Assembly: GCF_000513095.1 (NCBI RefSeq)
Contig: NZ_BAUT01000007.1
Coordinates: 1 to 64,000 of the forward strand
Source of the DNA: Halalkalibacter wakoensis JCM 9140
GTDB taxonomy: Bacteria; Bacillota; Bacilli; Bacillales; Bacillaceae_D
Length of the DNA: 64,000 bases
Direction of reading: 5' to 3'
Of this stretch, positions 26,716 to 37,270 are shown piece after piece. A program made the position numbers and the translations under genes. Under the pieces are notes generated by a model. That model was not told the DNA's origin, did not search any database, and saw only the letters and a list, made by a program, of their open reading frames with translations. Position 1 is the stretch's first letter; each line of letters opens with the position of its first letter.

Positions 26716-29169
26716 TTGGCACAAACAGAGCGTTACTTAGACCTTCCCTTAGAAGATGTCATCGGCGACCGATTTGGTCGCTATAGTAAATACATTATTC
26801 AAGAGCGTGCACTTCCTGATGCAAGAGACGGGTTAAAACCAGTGCAAAGACGTATCCTATATGCAATGTACAAAGATGGAAACATAGCAGATAAGCCATT
26901 TCGTAAATCAGCGAAAACAGTTGGTAACGTAATCGGGAATTATCATCCACACGGGGATTCGTCTGTGTATGAGGCAATGATTCGAATGAGTCAGGAATGG
27001 AAGGTCCGAAATCTATTAGTTGATATGCATGGAAACAATGGATCGATTGATGGAGATCCACCTGCAGCAATGCGTTACACAGAGGCAAGATTATCCAAAA
27101 TAGCCTCCCAGCTTTTGCGCGATATTGATCGCAATACAGTTGACTATATTCCCAACTTTGATGATACAGAAGATGAACCTGTCGTTTTACCTGCGATGTT
27201 TCCGAACTTACTTGTTAATGGTTCAACAGGTATCTCCTCAGGTTATGCAACGGATATTCCTCCGCACCATTTAGGAGAGATTATCGATGGTGTCATAATG
27301 CAAATGGAGAAGCCCGGCACAACGCTTGATGACCTGTTAACGGTTATAAAAGGTCCAGACTTTCCTACAGGAGGCATTGTTCAAGGCATTGATGGTATCC
27401 GACAAGCCTATCGAACAGGCAAGGGGAAAGTTGTTGTACGGGCCAAAACAGAAGTCGAGGAACTTCGTGGAGGACGGGAACAAATTGTCATAACAGAAAT
27501 TCCTTATGAAATTGTGAAATCAAATCTAGTTAAGAAAATGGACGAATTACGATTTGATAAAAAAGTAGATGGAATTGCTGAGGTTCGTGATGATACGGAT
27601 CGAACAGGGTTACGGATTGTTGTTGAGTTGAAAAAAGAAGCGGATGCAAATGCGATCTTAAACTACTTATTAAAAAATACAGATTTACAAGTTACATATA
27701 ATTTTAATATGGTTGCTATCGCGAACAAAGCCCCGAAATTAATGGGACTGCAAGCATTAATACAAGCATATATTGATCATCAAAAGCTCGTTTTTACAAG
27801 GCGTGCGAAGTATGATTTGCAAAAAGCGCTTGACCGTCAGCATATTGTCCAAGGGTTAATTAAAGCCATTTCTATTTTGGATGAAGTGATTACAACGATC
27901 CGTGCGTCAAAAGATAAAAAAAATGCGAAAGATAACTTGATTGAACAGTTTGATTTTACAGAAGCTCAGGCAGAAGCGATTGTTACGCTTCAATTGTATC
28001 GTTTGACGAATACAGATATTACAACACTTGAAGAAGAAGCAGCTGAATTGGAACGAAGAATTCATGAACTAGAGGCCATTCTTGATAGCGAAAAGAAATT
28101 AATTCAAGTGATTAAAAAGAATCTTCAAATGATTAAAAAAGAGTTTGCAGATGTTCGCAGGACCGTGATCAAAGAAGAAATTGAAGAAATAAAAATTAAT
28201 ATGGACGTACTCATTGCTTCAGAAGATGTCATGGTTACTGTGACAAAAGATGGGTATGTTAAGAGAACGAGCGTACGTTCGTATGCGGCCTCAAATGGAG
28301 AAAATCCAGGTATGAAAGAAGGAGATTACCTTCTAGGTCATTTTGAAATGAATACGACAGAAACATTATTGCTTTTTACGAAATTAGGGAATTATTTATA
28401 TATACCTGTCCATCAACTTCCAGATATTCGTTGGAAAGATAACGGACAACATGTAGCAAACCTTGTAAGTGGCTATAATTCCGATGATGAAATTATCAAG
28501 GTGTTACCTATTAAAGAATTTAAAGATGAGATGTCGTTGCTATTTATTACGAAGTTTGGGATGGCAAAAAAATCGCAGTTATCCCTTTACCAAGCACAAA
28601 GGTTCTCAAAACCATTAATGGCATTAAAATTAAAAGAGAGCGATGAAGTAGCTTCAGTTATCCTTTTGAATGGAAAAGAAGAATTATTCATTGCAACGAA
28701 CGTAGGCTACGGTCTCTGGCTTAGTGAAGATGAAATTAACTTAGTTGGTCAAAGAGCTGCGGGAGTTAAAGTAATCAACTTAAAAGAAGATGACTATGTT
28801 GTCGATGCATCAGCATTTTCAAGTGAAAATAAAAAAGTTGAATTTATAATTATGACTCAACGTGGAGCAGTCAAAAAAGTTCCAATTACTGAATTTGACA
28901 AATCGAGTAGAGCTAAGCGTGGACTTGTCATGTTACGAGAATTAAAATCAAATCCACATCGAGTGATTGCGTGTAAACAGGTCACTCATCAACATCAAAC
29001 GTTTGTGGCTGTGACGGAGAAAAATCATCAAGAAGATTTCCAACCAGCTAATTACAGGAACAGTGATCGATACAGCAATGGATCTTTCCTTCTTGATGTC
29101 GCTACGGTCGGAACCGTTAAAGAAGTTCGAGAAGAAATTAATACAACATTAAAAAACGACGAGAAATAA
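26716..29169 (+). CDS. parC: DNA topoisomerase IV subunit A
   Basis: An 817-residue breakage-reunion subunit. TTG start after GAGGAGGAG, two bases after parE, so the genes form an operon. The winged-helix region contains [15 protein letters not shown] and [15 protein letters not shown], where the quinolone-determining Ser and Glu positions are wild type. The active-site Tyr is in [13 protein letters not shown] (~residue 120). A long coiled coil ([18 protein letters not shown]) and a beta-pinwheel C-terminal domain follow. The stop codon lies inside the terminator hairpin. Confidence 0.96.
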   Translation: MAQTERYLDLPLEDVIGDRFGRYSKYIIQERALPDARDGLKPVQRRILYAMYKDGNIADKPFRKSAKTVGNVIGNYHPHGDSSVYEAMIRMSQEWKVRNLLVDMHGNNGSIDGDPPAAMRYTEARLSKIASQLLRDIDRNTVDYIPNFDDTEDEPVVLPAMFPNLLVNGSTGISSGYATDIPPHHLGEIIDGVIMQMEKPGTTLDDLLTVIKGPDFPTGGIVQGIDGIRQAYRTGKGKVVVRAKTEVEELRGGREQIVITEIPYEIVKSNLVKKMDELRFDKKVDGIAEVRDDTDRTGLRIVVELKKEADANAILNYLLKNTDLQVTYNFNMVAIANKAPKLMGLQALIQAYIDHQKLVFTRRAKYDLQKALDRQHIVQGLIKAISILDEVITTIRASKDKKNAKDNLIEQFDFTEAQAEAIVTLQLYRLTNTDITTLEEEAAELERRIHELEAILDSEKKLIQVIKKNLQMIKKEFADVRRTVIKEEIEEIKINMDVLIASEDVMVTVTKDGYVKRTSVRSYAASNGENPGMKEGDYLLGHFEMNTTETLLLFTKLGNYLYIPVHQLPDIRWKDNGQHVANLVSGYNSDDEIIKVLPIKEFKDEMSLLFITKFGMAKKSQLSLYQAQRFSKPLMALKLKESDEVASVILLNGKEELFIATNVGYGLWLSEDEINLVGQRAAGVKVINLKEDDYVVDASAFSSENKKVEFIIMTQRGAVKKVPITEFDKSSRAKRGLVMLRELKSNPHRVIACKQVTHQHQTFVAVTEKNHQEDFQPANYRNSDRYSNGSFLLDVATVGTVKEVREEINTTLKNDEK

Positions 29170-29190
29170 TCTCGTCGTTTTTTAATGTTG
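29144..29190 (+). terminator. Long perfect terminator overlapping the parC stop
   Basis: The sequence from 29144 to about 29164 is the exact reverse complement of 29170 to about 29190, a stem of over 20 bp with an embedded U-tract (29178-29183). The core is AACGACGAGA/TCTCGTCGTT. The TAA of parC is in the loop. Confidence 0.88.
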
Positions 29191-29281
29191 TCAATAATAA
29201 TATTATTATGTAAACTAATATTCTTTACCCTTAAAGAAGGCTGAACGTATAATGATGTAAAAAGTATGAAATACTTGCTAA

Positions 29282-30274
<993 letters not shown>

Positions 30275-30278
30275 CAAA

Positions 30279-30310
30279 AAAAGGGGTTGTCCTATAGGGA
30301 CAACCTTTTT
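30279..30310 (+). terminator. Terminator after pfkA
   Basis: GGTTGTCC (30285-30292) pairs with GGACAACC (30298-30305), followed by TTTTT; an A-run before it makes it possibly bidirectional. Confidence 0.82.
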
Positions 30311-30345
30311 GTAGAGAACTGATAGTATAGATGTAAACCAGTTTG

Positions 30346-31431
30346 TTATCTTTCTTTTTGCTCGGATAGTAAATCTCGTTTAAACACCCAGGCATAAAGC
30401 AATCCAATAAAAAAGATAAACCCTCCATATCCAACTGCCGGATAAAGGTATGTGACTAAAGTTGAAAAACCAACCTGACTTACGATAAAAGCTGCCAACG
30501 TAGTTCCAACAGTGATCCATAGATGATACTTTTGATCGACAAATGTTATTCGGGAAGCAAAGCCATATAAATTGCTTACGGCTGTGGAGAAAACAGCTGA
30601 AAGCAAAACGATCGCAAATAGTAATTGAACTACTGGTGAGATAAGCGATGCGATGTAAATCATTGGAACTTCTACGGCTGATACTTCTGTAATGTTAGAG
30701 AGGACGCTGAAATAAATGGCTAAAACACCAATTCCTAATCCTAATGCCCCTAATAAAGCCCCTAAAAAGAGATTACGTTTAGTCTCTACACTTCCCCCCA
30801 TCGGAGCTAAAATAGCAACAGCGATGACTAGATTGAAGGAAGCGTAGTTTAACGCTGCAATAATCCAGTTAGGAGCAGCTCCAACTAAAATTGTTGTTAA
30901 CTGTATGTCCTCACCCGTCACTGGACTTCTAAAAATTCCATAAATAGAAATAAAAAGGACAGCTATTAAAAGAAGGGGGACGACATAACTAATCGCATTT
31001 ATTACCCCATTCATACCACGTATAACGGTAAACAGAGCTAAGAGAGCCATTAAAACCGTTCCCCACCAAGAGGATAAATGGAATTGCTCAACAAAGATTG
31101 CACCTGCTCCTGCTATCATGGCCGCAAGGGCACCGAATAAAAAGATTGTTATAATGAGGTCAATAATTGCACCGAAGAATTTGCCATTTGAAAAGCGAAC
31201 AACTTCAACATAAGCAGAAGCGTTTAAAGCTCGACCAATCATTAAGATCATATATCCAAAAATAAAAAACAATGTCGAAGCTAAGAAGATTCCTAAAATT
31301 CCTAACCATCCAAAAGCACTAAAAAATTGTAAAACCTCTTGTCCAGATGCAAAGCCAGCACCAACGATCGTTCCAATATAGGTTGCAGCAATTTTAAATG
31401 GTCCTACATTTGAAGGTGATACGTCATTCAT
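30346..31431 (-). CDS. YkvI-type membrane transporter
   Basis: A 361-residue protein with about ten transmembrane helices. The ATG at 31431 is favoured by AGGTGG upstream; nearby GTG codons overlap that site. The opening FKIAATYIGTIVGAGFASGQEVLQFF is the unwound first-helix motif of the YkvI branch of the APC/LeuT-like transporter superfamily. RGMNGVINAISYVVPLLLI and NWIIAALNYASFNLVIAVAIL are further conserved helices. The substrate is unknown; amino acids or related cations are plausible by superfamily. Transcribed alone. Confidence 0.82.
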   Translation of the reverse strand: MNDVSPSNVGPFKIAATYIGTIVGAGFASGQEVLQFFSAFGWLGILGIFLASTLFFIFGYMILMIGRALNASAYVEVVRFSNGKFFGAIIDLIITIFLFGALAAMIAGAGAIFVEQFHLSSWWGTVLMALLALFTVIRGMNGVINAISYVVPLLLIAVLFISIYGIFRSPVTGEDIQLTTILVGAAPNWIIAALNYASFNLVIAVAILAPMGGSVETKRNLFLGALLGALGLGIGVLAIYFSVLSNITEVSAVEVPMIYIASLISPVVQLLFAIVLLSAVFSTAVSNLYGFASRITFVDQKYHLWITVGTTLAAFIVSQVGFSTLVTYLYPAVGYGGFIFFIGLLYAWVFKRDLLSEQKER

Positions 31432-31518
31432 CACAAACACCACCTGAGAGTAATTGTAAAAGTTAGTATAAGTAGAAGTGAGGGGATTTATAACTCTTGT
31501 TTATTCTTCTTAATAATG

Positions 31519-31547
31519 TTGAAATTTGTCAGAAGTTGTTATACTAT
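31519..31547 (+). promoter_or_regulatory. Sigma-A-type promoter of the riboswitch leader
   Basis: TTGAAA at 31519-31524 and TACTAT at 31542-31547 with a 17-bp spacer, placing the start near 31555, just before the aptamer. Confidence 0.55.
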
Positions 31548-31574
31548 AGCTTTAGGACTATTACAATTGAATGA

Positions 31575-31668
31575 TTATATGAAAAAGGCAAACTATTTGA
31601 AAAGATAGGACGCAAAGCTTAGGGTCTAAGGTAGCAATACTATGATCGCCTGGTTACCAATGTCATAC
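31575..31668 (+). ncRNA. Cyclic-di-GMP-I (GEMM-I) riboswitch aptamer
   Basis: The GEMM-I signature is present in order: GGCAAAC (31587-31593), a short hairpin CTAT-TTGAAAAG-ATAG with a GAAA-type loop, the invariant GGACGCAAAGC (31608-31618), the second hairpin with its GGTAGC (31630-31635), and GGTTACC (31652-31658). AGGC (31586-31589) pairs with GCCT (31648-31651) to close the aptamer. It senses cyclic di-GMP. A terminator hairpin lies 20 bases downstream, so control by premature termination is likely. It precedes a c-di-GMP-turnover gene. Confidence 0.93.
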
Positions 31669-31687
31669 ATATTTTGTATTTTTTTGG

Positions 31688-31720
31688 CTATTTCTACACT
31701 TTTGTAGGAATAGTTTTTTT
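31688..31720 (+). terminator. Expression-platform terminator of the c-di-GMP riboswitch
   Basis: CTATTTCTAC (31688-31697) pairs with GTAGGAATAG (31704-31713) with one mismatch, followed by seven T residues, between the aptamer and the start codon at 31755. Whether ligand favours or prevents it cannot be decided by eye. Confidence 0.85.
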
Positions 31721-31754
31721 ATAGGCCTTTTTTCATCATGGAGGGGGAACTTTA

Positions 31755-33578
31755 ATGAATGAGAATACAAAAATAGATCAAAATCAACCTAATCAATGGC
31801 AACATATCATTGTAAAAATGTTGGCCGATAATGATACTCTTGAAAGTATTCTGATTGAAATTGCTTCTCTTGTGGAAGCGTATATGCCAACAGCCATTTG
31901 CTCTATACAATTACTTGATCAAACTAAAAATAGGTTAGAAAAACCAGTTGCCTTAAATCTTAAGGAAGATTATAAAGAAGCTGTTGGAGGAGTTAAACCA
32001 GGACCTAGAAGCGGTTCTTGTGGAACGGCTATTTTTAAAAAGGAAACGATCATTGTTTCAGATATTGAGACGAACGTACTTTGGGATGATTTTCGAGAGC
32101 TGGCTTTAGATTATGGGTTGAGGTCTTGTTGGTCGGTTCCTATATTTTCGCCAACGAAGAAGGTTCTTGGAACATTTGCCCTATATTTTTATTCAAAAAA
32201 AGAACCATCGTTAAAAGAACTAAATGAGTTAAATCAATTTGGACAGCTTGCGGGGATTGCAATTGATTATAAGCAATCAAAAGAAGAAGTTCTTACAATT
32301 AGGTCCATTGATTCGTTAACAGGCTTAGTAAATGGTAATCAATTTAAACTTGCAGCTAAAGAAATGTTAAAGAAGTCACGCACATTAAACGAGGCCGTAG
32401 CCTTTATTTTTATCGATTTAAACCGTTTTAATTTAATTAATAATATTGGTGGGTATTCAGCTGGAGATAACGTATTAAAAGAGGTGACAAGTCGCCTACA
32501 GCAAGTATCTCCAACACCATTTCCCCTTTTGACACGGTGGAACAGTGATAAATTTATTCTTGCCCTCCCTGGGATATCAAAACACTCCATGCCCTCATAC
32601 AGTGAGAAAATCATTGAGTTATTGTCTGCACCGTTTAAATGCCATGATCATGAGTTTATCGTTACAACTAGCATTGGAGTGAGTTGTTTTCCTGATGATG
32701 CTGAAGATGTTGATGAACTAATTAAACAATCAGAAGCCGCTATGAATGAAGCTAAATTAAAAGGAATGAACCAAGCTCTTTCCTATTCACCAGTTATTGC
32801 GGATCAACTAACCAAACGAATGATGATTGAGAAGGAATTAAGACAAGCAATCAAATTAGAATCCTTTGTGCTGCATTATCAAACTCAAGTTATGCTTTCA
32901 ACGAATGAAGTAGTGGGAGTGGAAGCTCTTATTCGCTGGATTCATCCAACAATGGGGGTTATTTCTCCTGCTAATTTCATCCCGATTGCAGAAGAAACAG
33001 GGTTAATTATTCCGTTAGGAGAGTGGGTATTAAGAACCGCTTGTGAGCAGATTAAACAATGGGAAGAAGAAGGAATGCCTTCGATTCGACTCTCTGTCAA
33101 TTTATCAAGTGTTCAACTAAGACAGAAAAACTTAGTGGAGAAAATCAAAGAAATTATTGAAGAGACGAGGATTGATCCAACTAAATTAGTTCTTGAAGTA
33201 ACAGAAAGTACGTTGGTGAATCATATGCAATATACGATCAATCAATTAAGAGACTTGAAGTCTCTTGGAATTCAAGTTGCTTTAGATGATTTTGGTACTC
33301 TGTATTCTTCTCTAAATTACTTAAAGCATTTCCCGTTAGATATTATAAAAATTGATCGATCGTTTGTACATACGTTGTTATCGGATTCTAAAGATATCGA
33401 AATTGTCAATACGATTATTCGGTTAGGAAAAAATTTAAAGCTAAAGGTTCTTGCTGAGGGAATTGAAACAAAAGGACAGGCGCAATTACTTCAACAACAC
33501 GATTGCCATGAAGGTCAAGGGTTTTTATTTAGCAAGCCAGTACCCATGTCTTTATTGAAGCAAGCAACAAAAGTATAA
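31755..33578 (+). CDS. GAF-GGDEF-EAL protein, probable c-di-GMP phosphodiesterase
   Basis: A 607-residue cytoplasmic signalling protein with GAGGGGGAAC as ribosome site. Residues ~15-170 form a GAF sensor (SGSCGTAIFKKE, SCWSVPIFS). Residues ~185-345 form a GGDEF domain: DSLTGL and FIDLNRFN are kept, but the active loop reads RWNSDKF instead of GGDEF, so cyclase activity is unlikely. Residues ~355-605 form an EAL domain with all main residues: VEALIRW, NLSSVQL, LEVTES, the DDFGTLYSS loop, IKIDRSFV and LAEGIET. The protein should hydrolyse c-di-GMP under GAF control. The riboswitch in its leader suggests product/substrate feedback. Confidence 0.9.
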   Translation: MNENTKIDQNQPNQWQHIIVKMLADNDTLESILIEIASLVEAYMPTAICSIQLLDQTKNRLEKPVALNLKEDYKEAVGGVKPGPRSGSCGTAIFKKETIIVSDIETNVLWDDFRELALDYGLRSCWSVPIFSPTKKVLGTFALYFYSKKEPSLKELNELNQFGQLAGIAIDYKQSKEEVLTIRSIDSLTGLVNGNQFKLAAKEMLKKSRTLNEAVAFIFIDLNRFNLINNIGGYSAGDNVLKEVTSRLQQVSPTPFPLLTRWNSDKFILALPGISKHSMPSYSEKIIELLSAPFKCHDHEFIVTTSIGVSCFPDDAEDVDELIKQSEAAMNEAKLKGMNQALSYSPVIADQLTKRMMIEKELRQAIKLESFVLHYQTQVMLSTNEVVGVEALIRWIHPTMGVISPANFIPIAEETGLIIPLGEWVLRTACEQIKQWEEEGMPSIRLSVNLSSVQLRQKNLVEKIKEIIEETRIDPTKLVLEVTESTLVNHMQYTINQLRDLKSLGIQVALDDFGTLYSSLNYLKHFPLDIIKIDRSFVHTLLSDSKDIEIVNTIIRLGKNLKLKVLAEGIETKGQAQLLQQHDCHEGQGFLFSKPVPMSLLKQATKV

Positions 33579-33618
33579 TTTCACATACTGTAATATGGTT
33601 TATTTAATTAATGCAATC

Positions 33619-33650
33619 AAAAAGAAGCTGCGACTTGTAATGTCACAGCT
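33619..33650 (-). terminator. Minus-strand terminator
   Basis: AGCTGCGAC (33626-33634) pairs with GTCACAGCT (33642-33650) with one mismatch. The A-run before it is the U-tract on the minus strand, ending the two small genes that follow. Confidence 0.6.
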
Positions 33651-33658
33651 CTACGGTC

Positions 33659-33856
33659 TTATTCAGGCTTCTGTTCTGTTTCCTTTGAAGTGGCTGTAGC
33701 CCCATCATATTCACGATCAATTTGTCCAGTAGTGTCTTTTTTAGGTGATAGGGTGTAATCGGCTATTTCGTCTGGACCGGTTAATCCAAATAAGCCCATT
33801 GTACCACCTTGTCCCATACGTACATGGTCTTGAACATCGCTTTTTTTGTTATTCAT
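33659..33856 (-). CDS. Hypothetical hydrophilic protein, 65 residues
   Basis: Starts MNNKKSDVQDHVRMGQGGTM with GGGTGG upstream. The protein is disordered-looking and hydrophilic, Gly-rich in the middle (GQGGTMGLFGLTGPDE) and charged at the end (KETEQKPE). It begins 12 bases after the DUF1292 gene, so the two form an operon ended by the hairpin at 33619-33650. No family recognised. Confidence 0.55.
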   Translation of the reverse strand: MNNKKSDVQDHVRMGQGGTMGLFGLTGPDEIADYTLSPKKDTTGQIDREYDGATATSKETEQKPE

Positions 33857-33868
33857 AGTTAACCACCC

Positions 33869-34126
33869 TTATTCATCAGCTGGATTTGCTTCAACTGCAA
33901 TTTCGTATGCATGTAGAATCGATTCTCGTTCTTCGGGATCTGTTATGCCAACAAGATATTGCTCATCTTCCTCTTCCTCAACCCTCATTAAAAGGGTATC
34001 TTCGTTTGATGTCAAAAGAGCATAGGATTGATCTTCCATATCGAACAACGCTTCCACTGAATAATCTTTTATCTCACCATTTTCATCTTCAATGGTTATG
34101 TGGTCTCTTACTTGATCTTCAGCCAT
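33869..34126 (-). CDS. DUF1292 family protein
   Basis: An 85-residue acidic protein starting MAEDQVRDHITIEDENGEIKDYSVEA at 34126, after GGGCGGTGAC. The order of strands (HITIEDENG, YALLTSNEDTLLMRVEEEEDEQYLVGITDPEE) is that of DUF1292/YrzB proteins, small acidic proteins common in Firmicutes and of unknown function. First gene of a two-gene operon on the minus strand. Confidence 0.82.
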   Translation of the reverse strand: MAEDQVRDHITIEDENGEIKDYSVEALFDMEDQSYALLTSNEDTLLMRVEEEEDEQYLVGITDPEERESILHAYEIAVEANPADE

Positions 34127-34285
34127 TATAGTCACCGCCCAAATATAGAAGTGTACGTCATAAGAAACGTACTATCATTAATTTGTCCAATTTTATATTG
34201 TTTATTTTTCATAAGAATTGGTTTATCACTCATATTGCATACTAATAATAACAGCACGAAAATCACTTAAAGAGAGGGGGATGAA

Positions 34286-35741
34286 ATGCGTTATAAATTT
34301 CTTCTTTCACTAACTATTGTATTTTTCTTATGGCAAATGCCATTTAGTTTAGCCCAAACGCATATGTCACAGTTTAGCCAGAACATTGAGGAAAAAATAA
34401 GAACAAACACAAATCTTGATGGTGCATTAGTTGGAATTAGTGTTCGCCAAGCAAAGACTGGAGAACTACTTTATACAAATAATGGTGATTTATTGTTGAG
34501 GCCAGCTTCTAATTTGAAACTCTTTACAGCAGCAGTTGCCTTAGCTACTTTAGGAAATGATTATACGTTTGAGACAGACTTACGGACAGATGGAATAGTT
34601 AAAAAAGAGGTATTACATGGGAATCTTTTCATCCAAGGGAAAGGGGACCCCACACTATTGGAAAGTGATGTAGAGAGGCTCGTTAAAAAGATGAAACAAA
34701 ACGGGATAAAAGCAATTGATGGAGATGTGATTGGTGATGACAGTTGGTATGATGATATCCGTTATTCAATTGATTTACCGTGGAGTGACGAAATGTTCGG
34801 TTATGGCTCTGCTATCTCTGCTTTAACGGTTTCTCCTGATTTAGATTATGATGCTGGATCAGTAATTTTAAACATAAGCCCGAATCAAAAGATAGGAAAA
34901 CAAGCTAACATTCAGCTTGAACCAAAAACAGACTATGTGAAAGTCATCAACCAGACAAAGACCGTTTCTGCAGAAGAAGAGACGGACCTAACGTTCAAAC
35001 GAGAGCATGGTGGAAATAAAATCATCGTAGACGGAACGATTTCTGTTAACGCAGACGAACAAAAAGAAACCGTTGCTGTTTGGGAGCCAACGAATTACGC
35101 TCTATCCATTTTCACAGAAAAATTAGATGAGAACGGAATAAAGCTTATTGGTGATGTCAAAAGAGGGGAATCTCCTGAAAAGACTAAACGTATTACCAAT
35201 CATCATTCAATCCCATTATCCGATCTACTCATTCCATTTATGAAATTAAGCAACAATGGCCATGCAGAAACACTGATAAAAGAAATGGGCAAGGTAAAGT
35301 GCAATGAAGGAAGTTGGGAAAAAGGGCTGGAAGCATGAAAAAGGAATTAGTCAACCTAGGAATAAACCCTGAAAAAATCTTAATGAGAGATGGCTCTGGT
35401 ATTTCTCACGTGAATCTCGTTAGCCCCAATCAGATCACTCAATTATTATTTGCTGTTCAGCGGCAACAGTGGTTCTCTAGCTTTTTGGAATCATTGCCAG
35501 TGGCAGGCGGGAGAGACCGTTTAGATCGAGGGACTCTTTATTCAAGGTTGAGCCAAACAGAAGCAAGTGGAAAAGTCCGTGCAAAAACAGGAACAATTAC
35601 ATCTGTTAGTACACTATCTGGTTATGTAGATACCAATCGGGGGATACTCTTATATTCTCAATCATGTTCAATCATGTTTTAGATACAAAACAAGCAAAAC
35701 AATTGGAAGATGAAATTGTCTTACAGCTTGTTCAATTATAA
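34286..35741 (+). pseudogene. dacC: D-Ala-D-Ala carboxypeptidase/endopeptidase (DacC, PBP4a type), two frameshifts
   Basis: An S13 peptidase of ~485 residues in three frames. The signal peptide (FFLWQMPFSLAQT) is followed by the SxxK motif in LRPASNLKLFTAAVAL, the LTVSPDLDYD domain region, SNN (second motif) in MKLSNNGHAETL, and KTG in RAKTGTITSVSTLSGYV. Frame changes lie at about 35334-35345 and 35649-35657; both fit single-base deletions, after which the true C-terminus (NHVLDTKQAKQLEDEIV...) ends at 35741. DacC trims peptidoglycan stem peptides outside the membrane in stationary phase. As written, translation stops at 35338, before the KTG motif, so the enzyme would be inactive. Confidence 0.88.
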
Positions 35742-35767
35742 AAAAACACATCATTAGGAGGTTCAAA

Positions 35768-36034
35768 ATGGATCACCAACCGCTAACCTATTTTGAAAAA
35801 CTTGAAAATGTTTATGTTTTAATTGAAACACGTAAAATGCTCCAACATAAATTAACACAATTGAAAGAAGCTAATCAGTCAACAGAACTGGTGAAAGAAG
35901 ACTTGCGTAAAATTGAGGAAGAAATTGAAGAATATACAGATGGAGCACCTGTGGAAACAAACCAAACACTTACAAGTTCTCTTTTTAACCCGGCCTTAAT
36001 AAATCAACTAGAGGATATACGAGATCCTGAGTAA
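35768..36034 (+). CDS. Hypothetical helical protein, 88 residues
   Basis: TAGGAGG precedes the ATG. The protein is soluble, with two helices likely to form a coiled coil (YVLIETRKMLQHKLTQLKEA and ELVKEDLRKIEEEIEEY) and a loosely structured C-terminus. It follows the dacC remnant by 26 bases and may share its transcript. No family recognised. Confidence 0.6.
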   Translation: MDHQPLTYFEKLENVYVLIETRKMLQHKLTQLKEANQSTELVKEDLRKIEEEIEEYTDGAPVETNQTLTSSLFNPALINQLEDIRDPE

Positions 36035-36111
36035 TTAATTATGGAGACACTTCAGTAAGCAAAACACCCCAGGAATATATGAGTTGAAGAAAAGAAACAG
36101 GAGTCAAAGCC

Positions 36112-37205
36112 ATGAAGAAACTAATATTAATCATGATGTTAATGTGGATAGGGCTACCTGTTCATACTTATGCAGCCGGTGGAGAAGGTCAAGTATCACT
36201 TATAGTAAAATCTTCAAGTCACTCGTTTCACCAAACAGTTTTAAAAATTAAATCAGAAAAAATAGTCCAAGCTCTTTTTCAAGCAGAAGAAGTACAATTA
36301 GTGGATGAAGTACCTCACTCTAATAACTACATTTTACTGGAAGATCTAGAGACCATTCGAATTTTAATTTTTGATGAAAATAGAGACTTATATGATGTCA
36401 AAACAAACCAAAAATTACACGTGAACAAAAACATCTTAAACAAACTGACTGATTATTTTACGGGGCTAAAAACACATCACTTCGGAACCCTTTTACCGTG
36501 GGAGGAAGTTAATCAGATCATTCCACGATATACCTCTTTTTCATTACAGATATCGAAACTGGATTAAAGTTTGAGGCGCAAAGGCGAGCAGGTTCAAGTC
36601 ATGCAGATGTACAACCGCTGACAACTAAAGATACGAAGATAATGAAAGAGATTTATGACGGTAAGTGGAGCTGGAAAAGACGGGCGATTCTTATTCACTA
36701 TGAAGATTATGTTATCGCTGCGTCCATGCACGGTATGCCTCACGGTGGAGGAGCTTTAGCTAACAGTTTTCCAGGACATTTTTGTATCCACTTTAAGGAT
36801 AGTACGACCCATCGCTCAAAGAGTCTTGATCTATCACATCAAGTAATGGTACACAAGGCAGGTGGCTTGCTCACGCCATATATTAAGCAATTAGAACCTA
36901 AACAGATTGTTGAATTGTTTTTTGTTGCGTTAAATCAACAAGATTTGGATTTGCTTACTCATATCTATCATGATCAAACTGGAGATGGAGTAAAGTTATT
37001 GGAGCAAGTTGAATCCATTCGACTGGCAAAACAGAAAAACACTCCTACTGTCGATGGGCCACTTGTATATGAATTACCTCTCTCATTTCTTGTTAAAGAA
37101 AAAAATAAAAGAGAAGTTGGTTCATTTTATACTTTTCGAGTAAAAAGAGAATCCCCAACAAGTGAATGGAAATTAGAGTCACTACCATTAAATTTGATTC
37201 AATAG
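36112..37205 (+). pseudogene. Secreted protein with HGMPHGG and GHFCIHF motifs, one frameshift
   Basis: The first frame (36112-36567) has a signal peptide (LILIMMLMWIGLPVHTYAAGG) and a beta-rich domain. Homology-like continuity resumes in the next frame from ~36540 (FFITDIETGLKFEAQRRAG) to 37205 if one T is added to the T5 run at 36537-36541. The second part has clustered conserved-looking residues: SSHADVQPLT, KWSWKRRAI, ASMHGMPHGGGALANSFPGHFCIHF. The His/Cys cluster recalls cysteine-dependent L,D-transpeptidase-like wall enzymes, but I cannot place it in a named family with certainty. Likely an envelope protein; non-functional as written. Confidence 0.6.
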
Positions 37206-37223
37206 CATACGATGTTAAATACG

Positions 37224-37270
37224 AAAGTCTACAGAAAAAAGGTGGGTAACCCTTTTTCTGTAGACTTTTT
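37224..37270. terminator. Bidirectional terminator
   Basis: AGTCTACAGAAAAA (37227-37240) pairs with TTTTTCTGTAGACT, extended by GGT/ACC inside and followed by TTTTT. Shared with the convergent VanW-family gene. Confidence 0.85.
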
